From assembly GCF_028693135.1 (NCBI RefSeq), contig NZ_JAQUVZ010000012.1, positions 41,794 to 105,793 on the forward strand: 64,000 nucleotides of DNA. The letters run 5' to 3'. The DNA is from Methanosarcina sp. (GTDB lineage: Archaea; Halobacteriota; Methanosarcinia; Methanosarcinales; Methanosarcinaceae). Numbering within the stretch: the first letter of the stretch is position 1; each line of letters begins with the position of its first letter. Positions 47,603 through 56,799 of this stretch are shown here, one piece after another. A program made the position numbers and the translations under genes. Below the pieces are notes generated by a model, which did no database searches, was not told the DNA's origin, and saw only the letters and a program-made list of their open reading frames with translations.

Positions 47603-47938
47603 TCAGTGATATTTTCTGCGGTTGAATTCATATACTGCATTATCAACTTTACTTGAGAGCTCATTCATACTTTCTTCAATTTTTGTTTCCGAACTTTCCA
47701 TATTAACCCTGAGGGCCCGGTCCTTTGCTTCCATCTTGTCTTCAAAATTCTGAAGCTTGTCATTAATAGAGATGAGCATGAGAGATAATGTTCCGGCCAG
47801 AATCATAATCGATAAAATAATTAAAGGGTCAATGAAAGGGTTTGTGGGCTTGTATGTAAATCTTCTAAGCCATTCGAAGGATAGAAGGAAAGATGACAGA
47901 ATCATCACAACAAGGAATACTGTATCTCTGGTTTCCAT
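47603..47938 (-). CDS. Small membrane protein with C-terminal coiled coil, unknown function
   Basis: The 111-residue frame has two hydrophobic segments (VFLVVMILSSFLLSF and PLIILSIMILAGTLSLMLI). A charged helix follows (DKLQNFEDKMEAKDRALRVN), predicted as a coiled coil that would lie in the cytoplasm. GAGG stands eight bases before the ATG. No family recognised. Confidence 0.6.
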   Translation of the reverse strand: METRDTVFLVVMILSSFLLSFEWLRRFTYKPTNPFIDPLIILSIMILAGTLSLMLISINDKLQNFEDKMEAKDRALRVNMESSETKIEESMNELSSKVDNAVYEFNRRKYH

Positions 47939-48099
47939 TGTATACCTCTAACGTACTTATGGAAATTCTCCTTATGCAGCCATAAACTTCGTGTAAAACC
48001 ACAAATTCCTAAATACCGGGCTGAAAATTATTGGGTGGAGATAATTCCATTAAAGTATTTACTGTTTTTCTATTTTTACTGCATTTCCATATTTTCTAT

Positions 48100-48180
48100 T
48101 TTTTTATTTTTTTATTTTCGCTTATTTTTTATATTTTTACTACTTTTGCTCATTTTTTTATTTTCGCTTATTTTTTATAC
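48100..48180. repeat. T-rich direct repeat
   Basis: TTTTATTTTCGCTTATTTTTTATA occurs twice with a 46-base period (CG at 48119-48120 and 48165-48166). It sits in a 570-base T-rich spacer (47939-48512) where no gene is supported; a 67-codon frame through it is a composition artefact. Confidence 0.7.
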
Positions 48181-48512
48181 AGTTATTCTATATAATTTTT
48201 TGCATAAACTATTTATGTATCTTTCATCCCTCTTTTAATTTTTCCCCTGATCCTATTAAACAACCAAACAATATCTAAAAGAGAATAACCGGGACTCCTA
48301 TCGGTAAACTAACAGGAGTGGGGGAATTTTCATAAAATAAAAACTCGGAAAAAATTGTAAGTCCGGAGTAAGATTGCAGAATAAATACGGTAAGGCAGAC
48401 AATTGGTGAAATTAATAATATATTAAGGAACATAAAAATTGAAGACAGAATATAGAGTAATTATATAAAGGAATAGAAAAGGCATAGTGTCAAGAAATAA
48501 GGAGTTTAGTAC

Positions 48513-49406
48513 TTGAGTTCCAGCGAACATTCACTTAAAGATTATTTGCCGATTCTTTCCATGGCAGGGTTAATCCTAATTGTGCAGGTTCTCGCCCTTC
48601 TTTTATCAACGCCAATGGAAATCAACGAAATGCAGGCTTTTGAAGATCCGACACAGGTTTCCAATTCGATTTATTATATCGTGATGATCCTGGTTTTTAC
48701 GCTTCTTGTCCTGATCGCGATAAAGAAAAACATGAAATGGATAATCAGTCTACTCATATACTTCGCCATAGTCAGTACTCTCTACTATGTATTTTTTGCA
48801 CTGTTCACCTTGATTCCTTCCCTGGCAGGCTTTGAAAATATCGCTTCACTCCTGATTTCTACAGGGTTGACCGTATTGCTTTACAAATACCCGGAGTGGT
48901 ATGTAATCGATATTCTGGGGGTCTGCATAGCAGGTGGGGTCAGTGCCCTGTTAGGAATCTCCCTTTCCATTATCCCTGTAGTTGTCCTTCTGATATTGCT
49001 TGCAGTCTATGATGCCATCTCGGTATATAAGACAAAACATATGATAGTCATGGCTGAAGGTGTAATGGACCTTAAACTTCCTCTTCTTTTTATAATCCCA
49101 AAGAACTCGAACTATTCATTCATTAAGGAAAGTTTTAAAGAAGGAGAAAAACGTGAAGCCTTTTTCATGGGCCTTGGAGACGCGGTCATGCCCACCCTTC
49201 TGGTAGTTTCCGCAAATGTATTCATCGAAAGCGGAGGATTCTCATATCCTGTACTCGGGGCAATGCTGGGGACTCTTGTAGGGCATGTATTTCTTTCCAT
49301 CCTGGTAATGAGGGGAAAACCTCAGGCAGGGTTGCCCTTCCTGAATTCCGGGGCAATTCTCGGATTTTTTGCTGGAGTCCTGCTTTCGGGAGCACCAATC
49401 ATTTAA
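48513..49406 (+). CDS. Presenilin-type intramembrane aspartyl protease
   Basis: A 297-residue polytopic protein with about nine membrane segments. It has both catalytic motifs of the family: the YD Asp in LAVYDAISVY and the GxGD Asp in FMGLGDAVMP. The PAL-like element is GLPFLNSGA near the C-terminus. Such enzymes cut membrane-spanning helices; archaeal relatives are used as models for presenilin. The TTG start at 48513 has AAGGAG nine bases before it. The natural substrate is unknown. It is followed by a HAD phosphatase 120 bases on. Confidence 0.93.
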   Translation: MSSSEHSLKDYLPILSMAGLILIVQVLALLLSTPMEINEMQAFEDPTQVSNSIYYIVMILVFTLLVLIAIKKNMKWIISLLIYFAIVSTLYYVFFALFTLIPSLAGFENIASLLISTGLTVLLYKYPEWYVIDILGVCIAGGVSALLGISLSIIPVVVLLILLAVYDAISVYKTKHMIVMAEGVMDLKLPLLFIIPKNSNYSFIKESFKEGEKREAFFMGLGDAVMPTLLVVSANVFIESGGFSYPVLGAMLGTLVGHVFLSILVMRGKPQAGLPFLNSGAILGFFAGVLLSGAPII

Positions 49407-49525
49407 GAAAATATGTAAATAGAAGTTTAACTTTTTCACTTCATTTATTTTTATATATTTCTGTTTTATACCCACTTTTCCGGGCTTTTACAAAGATTTT
49501 TTTATTTATAGATTAATCAATTGAC

Positions 49526-50326
49526 ATGGCCAAAAAAATCGCAGTGGTCTTTGACAGTGCTGGAACTCTTCTCCACATGTACAGAGTTGCAAAAGAATCC
49601 AGCACAGGGAATATTCTTGAAAACATAGAGAGCACTGCCATTGTCGCAAAGAAAAACGGTTGTGGCCTTGTAGCTCTTAACATTGATAATGAACTAATCC
49701 TGAGCTCAAGAAGGGATATGTTTTTATTTGAGTTTATAAAAAAGTACGGAGTTTCAATAGGTATAAGCTGTTCAAAAGGAAAATTTACCCCGGACGTTGC
49801 CTGTGAGATCATAAGAGGGGCTTCTCTCTTGATGGGGGATGTACATGATGTGCTTGAGGCAGTTACATCCCACTGCCCTGACAGCATTTATCTTGCGGCA
49901 GGTCTGATAGTGGACTCGGAGGAAAGAAAAATACCCTACGTGCTCAGCACGGGAGGGCAGGTATTCGGTAAAACATTGCAGACCATCCAGTTGCTCCATG
50001 CCATGGAAGTGGATGTATACATAGCATCCGGAGACAGAATGTCTACTCTTGTGCAACTTGCAGAGTTCGTAAATATCCCGCATGAAAGGATCTTTGCCTT
50101 TGCAGACCCCATTATGAAAGAAAAAGTGGTGCTTGAACTTAAAAACAAGTATGAGAAAGTAATTATGGTGGGGGACGGAATTAACGATATTCTGGCTCTC
50201 AGGGCAGCAGATGTGGGCATAATGACGACCCAGCAGGGAGACGAAAGACCCGGAGATCTCAGAGAAGCAGCAGATGTGGTGCTCGACGACATTATAAAAG
50301 TTGTGGATGTGGTAAAAGGATTGTAA
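49526..50326 (+). CDS. HAD-superfamily hydrolase related to soluble P-type ATPase domains
   Basis: A 266-residue cytoplasmic protein with motif I VVFDSAGTLL (nucleophile Asp), motif II YIASGDRMST, the Lys of PIMKEKVV and motif III/IV VGDGINDILALRAADVGI. The order and GDGIND box match P-type ATPase catalytic domains, without membrane parts. It lies 250 bases upstream of atwA. Homologues next to methanogenesis marker genes suggest a role near MCR or metal handling, which is inference. Confidence 0.88.
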   Translation: MAKKIAVVFDSAGTLLHMYRVAKESSTGNILENIESTAIVAKKNGCGLVALNIDNELILSSRRDMFLFEFIKKYGVSIGISCSKGKFTPDVACEIIRGASLLMGDVHDVLEAVTSHCPDSIYLAAGLIVDSEERKIPYVLSTGGQVFGKTLQTIQLLHAMEVDVYIASGDRMSTLVQLAEFVNIPHERIFAFADPIMKEKVVLELKNKYEKVIMVGDGINDILALRAADVGIMTTQQGDERPGDLREAADVVLDDIIKVVDVVKGL

Positions 50327-50574
50327 CGAGCAAAAATCCAGCAAATTTACCAAATGATGTTGATTCTGGATGTTCACAGTGACATAATAATGCGTTATGT
50401 TTATCTAATGTTTACTCTTATCTAATTGTTGCCCATATGTGTGAAATTTATTGGTCATGTTAATGCAATATTCATTTTAAAGTAATTACTTTCCACTCTT
50501 GAGCGATATGCCCAGGCAGGCAGGAGAAAGCCACATAAATTTATTTGCAGCTCATAATTTGCGGAGGAAAATGC
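50327..50574. other. Promoter region of the atwA-marker gene operon
   Basis: A 250-base spacer in front of atwA. AT-rich, with an AGGAG-type ribosome site (GGAGG at about 50562) at its end. No operator recognised. Confidence 0.35.
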
Positions 50575-52188
50575 ATGCCAGTATTTATTGAAGTTAAAAA
50601 CCTAACTGTAGACTTCGACGGTCTCAAAGCCCTGAAAAATGTAAATTTAAGTATCAACGAAGGAGAAGTCGTTGGAGTTCTGGGAAAAAGCGGATCCGGA
50701 AAAACAATCCTGATGCATGTGTTGCGCGGGACCGAGTCTTTTGAGAACATCTCAGGTGAAGTAATTTATCACCTCGCCCGCTGTGAGAAATGTGGATATA
50801 TAGAACGCCCAAGCAAAATAGGCCATAAATGCCCGGTATGCAGTGAGATTCTTGAGGCGTTCGAAGCTGATTTTATAAAACTTTCACTTTACGATCCGAT
50901 AAGAAAGGATATCACCAAGCGCATTGCAATCATGCTTCAGAGAACCTTTGCCCTCTATGGGGATGAAAGAGTTCTGGTAAACGTCATAAACTCTCTTAAT
51001 GAAATCGGGTACAAGGGAGAAGACGCCATGAAAAAAGCGGTTTACCTCCTCGAGGAAGTAAATCTGAGCCACCGTATGATGCACGTGGCAAGGGAGCTTT
51101 CAGGTGGAGAAAAACAGAGGGTAGTGCTTGCAAGACAGCTTGTAAGAAACCCCCTCCTCCTGTTAGCTGACGAGCCCACAGGTACCCTTGACCCCCTGAC
51201 TGCAAAACTGGTCCACGATGCCATTATAAAGGCTGTTAAGAGCTACGATATGAGCATGGTCCTTACATCTCACTGGCCCGAAGTAATCGAGGAACTGGCA
51301 GATAAGGCAATCCTGCTTGAAAACGGAGAAGTTGTCCAGGAAGGAGATCCACTTGAGGTTTCTGCGATCTTTATGCAAAGTGCCTCCCTGGTAAGACAGG
51401 AAAAGAACTCACTGGTAGGAGAGCCTATTATCCGCGTAAGGGACCTGGCAAAACGCTATATTTCAGTAGACCGGGGAGTGGTCAGAGCCGTGGACAAAAT
51501 CTCTTTTGACGTCAAGGAAGGAGAGATTTTCGGACTTGTCGGGTTAAGCGGAGCAGGCAAGACTACCACCTCGAAAATCCTTATGGGAATTTTGCCCCCA
51601 ACCTCAGGAGAAGTTGAAGTCCGTGTCGGAGATGAATGGGTGGACATGACAAAACTGGGGGTTGACAAAAAAGGCAGAGCAACGAAATACATGGGATTCC
51701 TGCACCAGGAATATGGGCTTTATACCCACAGCTCCGTAATAGACAATCTTACAGAATCCATCAGCCTGGATCTTCCATTCGAACTTGGGGTTAGAAAAGC
51801 CATAATCACTCTCAAGGCTGCAGGTTTTGAAGAAAATAAGGCAAAAGCTGTTTTGCCCAAAATGACCAATGAAATGAGTGAAGGAGAGCGGCATAGAATT
51901 GCACTTGCGCAGGTCCTTATCAAGGAGCCAAGGATCGTTATTATGGACGAACCAACAGGGACCATGGACCCTATTACCAAGGTATCAGTGACAAACTCCA
52001 TCCTTAAAGCCAGAGAAGAGATCGGAGAAACCTTTGTAATAGTTTCTCATGATATGGATTTTGTAAACGAGATATGTGACCGTGTAGCACTTATGCGTAA
52101 CGGAAAGATCATAGCTTTAGGGAAGCCGGAGGATGTACTCTCCCATCTTACTGATGAAGAACGGGTCAAAGCTACAGAAGAAATATAA
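50575..52188 (+). CDS. atwA: Methyl-coenzyme M reductase activation ATPase (component A2)
   Basis: A duplicated ABC ATPase that drives reductive activation of MCR. The first cassette has Walker A GKSGSGKT and signature LSGGEKQR; between Walker A and signature sits a zinc ribbon CEKCGYIERP ... CPVC. The second cassette has Walker A GLSGAGKT and signature MSEGERHR, then Walker B VIMDEPTGTMDP. Both Walker B Glu residues are present, so both sites should hydrolyse ATP. ATG 50575 is chosen, 8 bases after GGAGG. It heads the marker-gene block. Confidence 0.95.
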   Translation: MPVFIEVKNLTVDFDGLKALKNVNLSINEGEVVGVLGKSGSGKTILMHVLRGTESFENISGEVIYHLARCEKCGYIERPSKIGHKCPVCSEILEAFEADFIKLSLYDPIRKDITKRIAIMLQRTFALYGDERVLVNVINSLNEIGYKGEDAMKKAVYLLEEVNLSHRMMHVARELSGGEKQRVVLARQLVRNPLLLLADEPTGTLDPLTAKLVHDAIIKAVKSYDMSMVLTSHWPEVIEELADKAILLENGEVVQEGDPLEVSAIFMQSASLVRQEKNSLVGEPIIRVRDLAKRYISVDRGVVRAVDKISFDVKEGEIFGLVGLSGAGKTTTSKILMGILPPTSGEVEVRVGDEWVDMTKLGVDKKGRATKYMGFLHQEYGLYTHSSVIDNLTESISLDLPFELGVRKAIITLKAAGFEENKAKAVLPKMTNEMSEGERHRIALAQVLIKEPRIVIMDEPTGTMDPITKVSVTNSILKAREEIGETFVIVSHDMDFVNEICDRVALMRNGKIIALGKPEDVLSHLTDEERVKATEEI

Positions 52189-52229
52189 ATATACCGCCAC
52201 CTCTTAGTATTGAACAATACTAAAATGAG

Positions 52230-53807
52230 GTGCCGATTACGAGTAATGAGATCAGCGTAGAGGTGAACGGGCAAAAATTCACTTTGCCTGCAGGCTCTAC
52301 CCTTGGAGACGCTATTAAAGTTTCCAGAGCCCCCTATATAGCCGGTACAGCGGTTGGAATTCTTAAAAAAACTGCTGAGAAGAGAACGGAGAATGTCACT
52401 GAATACGCTATCAATACACCTAGAGGGGAACTAAGGATAGAACTCAAAGATCCTGAATCATCCTCCGGAAAACTATGGACTGAACATTATAAAGAGTACG
52501 AAGGTCAAAATATCCACTGGGCAAGTCCTGAAGCTCTGGCTTTTGGCCCTTTTGAAGCCGACATAAAGCCTTTACGTGAGGCAGGGAATTTTGAAGCGTT
52601 TGATGTTGTGTTCGGGGCAGGAGGATTTGACTCCCGTAATACTCATCTGATCCTGTCACGAAAAAGGCATGCTGCTGAGTACGGATCTCCCGATGATGGC
52701 GTTTTTGCAACAATTGTAACCGGGAGAAATCTTATTTTCAGGCTTTCGAGAGAAGACTCCATCCTGAGCATAGAGCCGGTTATAGAATGGGAACAACTTG
52801 CAGAAAAAACCTGCACCACCGACCTATCTACCCTTCTTGAAAATGAAGATAGTGTATTTACTTATTTTGAGGTCGAGCTTTCCATAAACGCCCCTAAAGG
52901 AGCTGAACACTTCTATGCCCTGACCCGTGAGGGAACTCTTTCCGTAGATGTGATAACTAGCGCATTTGTCTCAGATGATAACCTGAAAGAAGAACCCGTT
53001 CCTTATGAAAACTTTGAGCCGAGAAGAGAAGGGTCCATCTCTGTCAGGACAGTCGGATACGGGACAGGCAGGGCATATATTTCAAGAGATGATCGGCCTT
53101 CAAGCCTTGTGCATTCGGTCGTAGGGCAGGTAACAAAAGGTCTTGAACTTATCAAACTCGCGGAAAAGGGGCAGAAGCTGTCAGTAGAAAGCCTTCCTCC
53201 CCAGATAGTCCTGCTGGGCCATAGCTTTGAAGAGGTCGAGCCCGTACTTTCCTCTATAGGAGTGGAACTGGTAAGAGATGGGTACACAGGAAAAGATGCA
53301 GTAATTGTCAGGCAGGACCCGCCAACAACTCTGGAAATTCTCGGAGAAGCGAAAGTGACTGCTTATGCGGTATCCCGGGAAAAACTCATTGAAGTTGAGC
53401 TTTACCCGGAGAGTGCCCCAAAATCGGTGGACTTTTTCCGCCGCTCTCTTGAACTCAAAACAAAAACTGTTGGAAAACTTCCTGTTTATATGATCTATGA
53501 GAACACTTACCTTTTCAAAACAGAAAAGGAAGTGGTGAAATACATGGAAGTACTTCCTGAAAACACGCCAACTGCCAGAGTACTTGCCGGGGAAATAGGA
53601 ATCACAAATCAGGCCGCAAAAAGGATGGGGACTATAGGGGTTAGACTTGTAGACGACGACCTCTTCGGTCCTACCGGAGAAAAATTATCCTCAACGAATA
53701 TTATCGGTCGGATAGTCGAGCCCGAGAGACTCAAGGGTATTGAAGAAGGAGATGCGATATACATAAGTGAAGTTGTACGCAGGAAAACTGATTATCAGGG
53801 AAACTGA
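52230..53807 (+). CDS. Methanogenesis marker protein 3
   Basis: A 525-residue protein matching marker 3 (UPF0288). The N-terminus is ubiquitin-like (VEVNGQKFTLPAGSTLGDAI), and the body holds a cyclophilin-like fold (EGSISVRTVGYGTGRAYISRDDRPSSLVHSVVGQV). It is one of the proteins reported to co-purify with A2 in the MCR activation complex. The GTG at 52230 starts the best frame, 41 bases after atwA. The function of the cyclophilin-like part is unknown. Confidence 0.9.
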   Translation: MPITSNEISVEVNGQKFTLPAGSTLGDAIKVSRAPYIAGTAVGILKKTAEKRTENVTEYAINTPRGELRIELKDPESSSGKLWTEHYKEYEGQNIHWASPEALAFGPFEADIKPLREAGNFEAFDVVFGAGGFDSRNTHLILSRKRHAAEYGSPDDGVFATIVTGRNLIFRLSREDSILSIEPVIEWEQLAEKTCTTDLSTLLENEDSVFTYFEVELSINAPKGAEHFYALTREGTLSVDVITSAFVSDDNLKEEPVPYENFEPRREGSISVRTVGYGTGRAYISRDDRPSSLVHSVVGQVTKGLELIKLAEKGQKLSVESLPPQIVLLGHSFEEVEPVLSSIGVELVRDGYTGKDAVIVRQDPPTTLEILGEAKVTAYAVSREKLIEVELYPESAPKSVDFFRRSLELKTKTVGKLPVYMIYENTYLFKTEKEVVKYMEVLPENTPTARVLAGEIGITNQAAKRMGTIGVRLVDDDLFGPTGEKLSSTNIIGRIVEPERLKGIEEGDAIYISEVVRRKTDYQGN

Positions 53808-53976
53808 GAATCCAGAGTATTGATAATTATCTAAATATAAAAAAAGGGAATTAATTTACTTGAATAATGCATAATAAAATATTACATAACCGAATTAATG
53901 TACTTGATACTTGAGCGGATTCACATGTTTGGATTTATCACAGGTGAAGTCTCCCGAAGTTGAGGAGAGACAGAAG
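53808..53976. other. Gap before marker 6
   Basis: About 170 bases. AT-rich, with a possible TATA at ATATAAAAAAAG (near 53836), so markers 6-7 might also have their own promoter. Confidence 0.3.
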
Positions 53977-54420
53977 ATGACAGAAATAAAACAAAATGAG
54001 ATTACAAAGTACATTGTAATCAGTTCGGATATAGTGCTGCCTGCGGATGCAGCCATGAAGATTTATGAATCAGAGTTTCCGGTTATTGTAAAGGAGACCT
54101 GCTTTGGACTTATTGTAACAGGACCGGAGGAGGATGTCCTTGCAGTGGTAGAAAAGATCCAGCAGATGGATAAAAACCACATTTTTATAAAAGAGAGGGG
54201 ATTTCCTGCCGGTGATGAGAGGCGCTGCCGGGCAAGCCGGGGCGGAGGCCCGAGGCCGGGATTCCATTTTCTGAGGGAAGAAGTGAAGATGCTCCCTGCC
54301 ATAGGGGCTGCACTTGATGAGCTGGAAGCAAATGAGTCCGTAAAAGAAAAGCGCAAAGAGAAAAGCAGGCTTAAGGTTTCTGATTTGGAAAAACTTATTG
54401 AAGAAGAGCTTGCGAGGTGA
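53977..54420 (+). CDS. Methanogenesis marker protein 6
   Basis: A 147-residue protein from ATG 53977 (GGAG nine bases upstream). Key stretches are YIVISSDIVLPADAAMKIYE, CFGLIVTGPEEDV and FIKERGFPAGDERRCRASRGGGPRPGFH, matching marker 6 by recall. It overlaps the next gene by 4 bases (54417-54420). Function unknown; in M. acetivorans-type clusters it accompanies the MCR maturation genes. Confidence 0.85.
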   Translation: MTEIKQNEITKYIVISSDIVLPADAAMKIYESEFPVIVKETCFGLIVTGPEEDVLAVVEKIQQMDKNHIFIKERGFPAGDERRCRASRGGGPRPGFHFLREEVKMLPAIGAALDELEANESVKEKRKEKSRLKVSDLEKLIEEELAR

Positions 54421-54947
54421 ATTTTTTGGCAAAGGTTTTCATTTACCCTGTAAACAGTCTTATTTTGTCTGACCTGGTTGAGCGCTTTGAGCATATACCC
54501 CTTACAATGATGAATCAGGTGAAAGAGAAAGTTACAAACATCAGCCTGGATTCTCCCCCTATTAATATTACTCCGGAAGACCCTAAAATCGGGCTTCGAT
54601 ATGCTGCGGTTGAAGTGCCGGCTGGAGTAAGGGGCAGGATGGCTCTAATAGGGCCCCTTATAGAAAAAACCGAAGCTGCAATAATAGTTGAAAACCCACC
54701 TGCAAACTTTGGCTGCGTGGGCTGTAACCGCACAAACGAACTGATGAAATATCTGGTGCGCGATAAAGGAGTCCCTATTCTGGAAGTAAAATACCCGGAA
54801 TCAAACGATGATGCCCGCGACTTCGTGAACCAAATCGCGGCATTTCTAAAATCACTGCCAAAAGAAAACCAAGAATCTGACGGGCTGCCAAAAGAAGATA
54901 AAAAGCCAGTAGAGGAAAAACCTGCAGAAAAGGGGGCAGAGGAATGA
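54417..54947 (+). CDS. Methanogenesis marker protein 5
   Basis: A 176-residue protein with [42 protein letters not shown], and a charged C-terminal tail ([14 protein letters not shown]). The CVGC motif may bind metal or a cluster, by appearance only. The GTG at 54417 overlaps marker 6, and its own stop overlaps marker 15 (ATGA), so translation is probably coupled. An inner TTG at 54426 is possible. Confidence 0.85.
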   Translation: MNFLAKVFIYPVNSLILSDLVERFEHIPLTMMNQVKEKVTNISLDSPPINITPEDPKIGLRYAAVEVPAGVRGRMALIGPLIEKTEAAIIVENPPANFGCVGCNRTNELMKYLVRDKGVPILEVKYPESNDDARDFVNQIAAFLKSLPKENQESDGLPKEDKKPVEEKPAEKGAEE

Positions 54948-56191
54948 GTGCCGATGAATCTGGACTTGTAAAGATTGCTCTGGTCTCCTGCGGCTCTGAG
55001 TATGCCGGGGTTCAGCCCGAGTTTGAAGCTGCCGCAGCTAAAGTAAATGCAAAATTCATTTATCCTGAAATTGACATTGCATCAATAGATACCATAGGCA
55101 AAGAATTCGGGCTTGAAGTTGCAAGTGGAGACCTCAGGCTCATGATGGCACGGGCAAAGGCTGTTGTTGAAGGTACGACAAAAGTAGATGGAGTCTTCAT
55201 TACTACCTGTTTCCGCTGTGCAGAAGGAGCCATTGTTCGAAACGAGGTCCGAAGGTACATCCATAAGCACTCAGATATCCCTGTAATCAGCTATTCATTT
55301 ACCGAACGAACAAGTGCAGGCACCCTGCTCACCCGTCTTGAAGCCCTGACCACAATTGCCAGGCGCAGACATCTCCTTGCCCGGGAAGTCCAGACCGGAC
55401 TGACTGGGGGAATAGATTCGGGATCGACAACCACAAAAGCTGTGGTTATGAGAGATAACAAGATCATAGGGAAAGGCTGGGTGCCCACAACAAAAGTCCT
55501 TGAAAGTGCCGAAGAAGCCTACTCTCAGGCCCTTAAAGAAGCCGGAGTTGCCAGAGAAGAAATCCAGGCACTGGGTACTACAGGGTACGGACGTTTCCTT
55601 GTAGGGGATCATTTCAAAGCTCAGCTTATCCAGGAAGAAATTACCGTCAACTCAAAGGGAGCTGTCTACCTTGCAGACAGGCAAAAAGGATCTGCAACGG
55701 TCATTGATATCGGAGGTATGGACAACAAGGCAATCTCTGTTGAAGACGGAATCCCTGGCATGTTCACAATGGGAGGGATCTGTGCCGGAGCTTCGGGACG
55801 TTTCTTTGAAATGATCTCAAAGCGGCTCGGTGTGGATATTACGGAACTCGGGGCCCTTGCAGTTAAGGGTATGCATGAAAATGTAAACATGAACAGTTAC
55901 TGCATAGTCTTTGGGATACAGTCCCTTGTAAACTCCCTTGCCAGAGGAGCTACCCCGGAAGACGTGGCAGCTGCAGCCTGTTACAGTGTGGTAGAACAGA
56001 TCTACGAGCAGCAGCTGCAGGAAGTGGACGTAAAAGAGCCGTTGATCCTTGTAGGGGGTTCTTCCCTTATCGAAGGAGTCCCTAAAGCTCTCGGAGACCT
56101 TCTCAAGATCGATGTTCTTGTACCGGAAAACTCCCACCTGATAGGGGCGGTAGGGGCAGCACTTCTTGCTTCCGGCTACGTGGGAGAGTGA
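54944..56191 (+). CDS. Methanogenesis marker protein 15 (BadF/HgdC-type ATPase)
   Basis: A 415-residue protein. The C-terminal ~270 residues are an ASKHA ATPase of the 2-hydroxyacyl-CoA dehydratase activator type: [64 protein letters not shown] with the family's bridging Cys, and [17 protein letters not shown]. Those activators bind a 4Fe-4S cluster between two subunits and deliver low-potential electrons using ATP. The N-terminal ~130 residues with [19 protein letters not shown] are marker-specific. A role in low-potential electron supply to MCR is plausible (inference). Confidence 0.92.
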   Translation: MSADESGLVKIALVSCGSEYAGVQPEFEAAAAKVNAKFIYPEIDIASIDTIGKEFGLEVASGDLRLMMARAKAVVEGTTKVDGVFITTCFRCAEGAIVRNEVRRYIHKHSDIPVISYSFTERTSAGTLLTRLEALTTIARRRHLLAREVQTGLTGGIDSGSTTTKAVVMRDNKIIGKGWVPTTKVLESAEEAYSQALKEAGVAREEIQALGTTGYGRFLVGDHFKAQLIQEEITVNSKGAVYLADRQKGSATVIDIGGMDNKAISVEDGIPGMFTMGGICAGASGRFFEMISKRLGVDITELGALAVKGMHENVNMNSYCIVFGIQSLVNSLARGATPEDVAAAACYSVVEQIYEQQLQEVDVKEPLILVGGSSLIEGVPKALGDLLKIDVLVPENSHLIGAVGAALLASGYVGE

Positions 56192-56198
56192 GGTAAAA

Positions 56199-56798
56199 AT
56201 GGAGTCGCTTGAGACCTTTGTTGTCGAGGCAGCAATTGAGTCGGAGCAGGAGTTTTACAGGAAGATTATCGAGGACAACCTTGCAAGTCTCAAGCTTGCC
56301 CCTGCAATAGGGCGGATCAAGGTAGTGCTGAGACCTGAAGATTCTCTCTTCCAGATGGCAATCATTCTCAGGGATGTAGGCACCAGGGTTACGACAATCG
56401 ACATTGCTGACGTGGAAGCAAAACCTCTCGCCAGTGAAGTAATGATTTCGATCAAAAAAGAGCAGTACATTCCGGAACTGCTCGGGAAACTCTGGGAGCG
56501 CTACGGAAAAGCGAACATCAGCCAGCCGGACCGGTGGACTGTAGCCATAACCACGGATAAACCAGCAGAAGAGGCGGCTTTTCTTAAAGAAATGATGGTT
56601 GCAGACCCGAGGCACAGGCTTCACGAAAACCTCGTAGATTTTGCGATTCGTGCCACTCCCGAGGGGTTCAGGGTTCGCTATCATCTATATAAAGGTAATC
56701 GCTTTGTTTTTGTGGCATCTGAGGAAGCACTGAAACAGGAGTGGATCGAAGAAGCAGGAGTAATGCTCAAAGAACTGACGGAAGGAGGGAAGAATTAA
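56199..56798 (+). CDS. Methanogenesis marker protein 17
   Basis: A 199-residue protein beginning MESLETFVVEAAIESEQ, from ATG 56199, seven bases after the marker 15 stop. Core stretches are LRPEDSLFQMAIILRDVG and YGKANISQPDRWTVAITTDKPAEE. Marker 17 homologues are reported in the MCR activation complex together with A2 and markers 3 and 7. No catalytic residues recognised by eye. Confidence 0.88.
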   Translation: MESLETFVVEAAIESEQEFYRKIIEDNLASLKLAPAIGRIKVVLRPEDSLFQMAIILRDVGTRVTTIDIADVEAKPLASEVMISIKKEQYIPELLGKLWERYGKANISQPDRWTVAITTDKPAEEAAFLKEMMVADPRHRLHENLVDFAIRATPEGFRVRYHLYKGNRFVFVASEEALKQEWIEEAGVMLKELTEGGKN

Positions 56799-56799
56799 G

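Noticed and set aside
48035..48238. 67-codon Phe/Leu-rich frame
   Set aside because: Created by poly-T DNA with a direct repeat; composition artefact.
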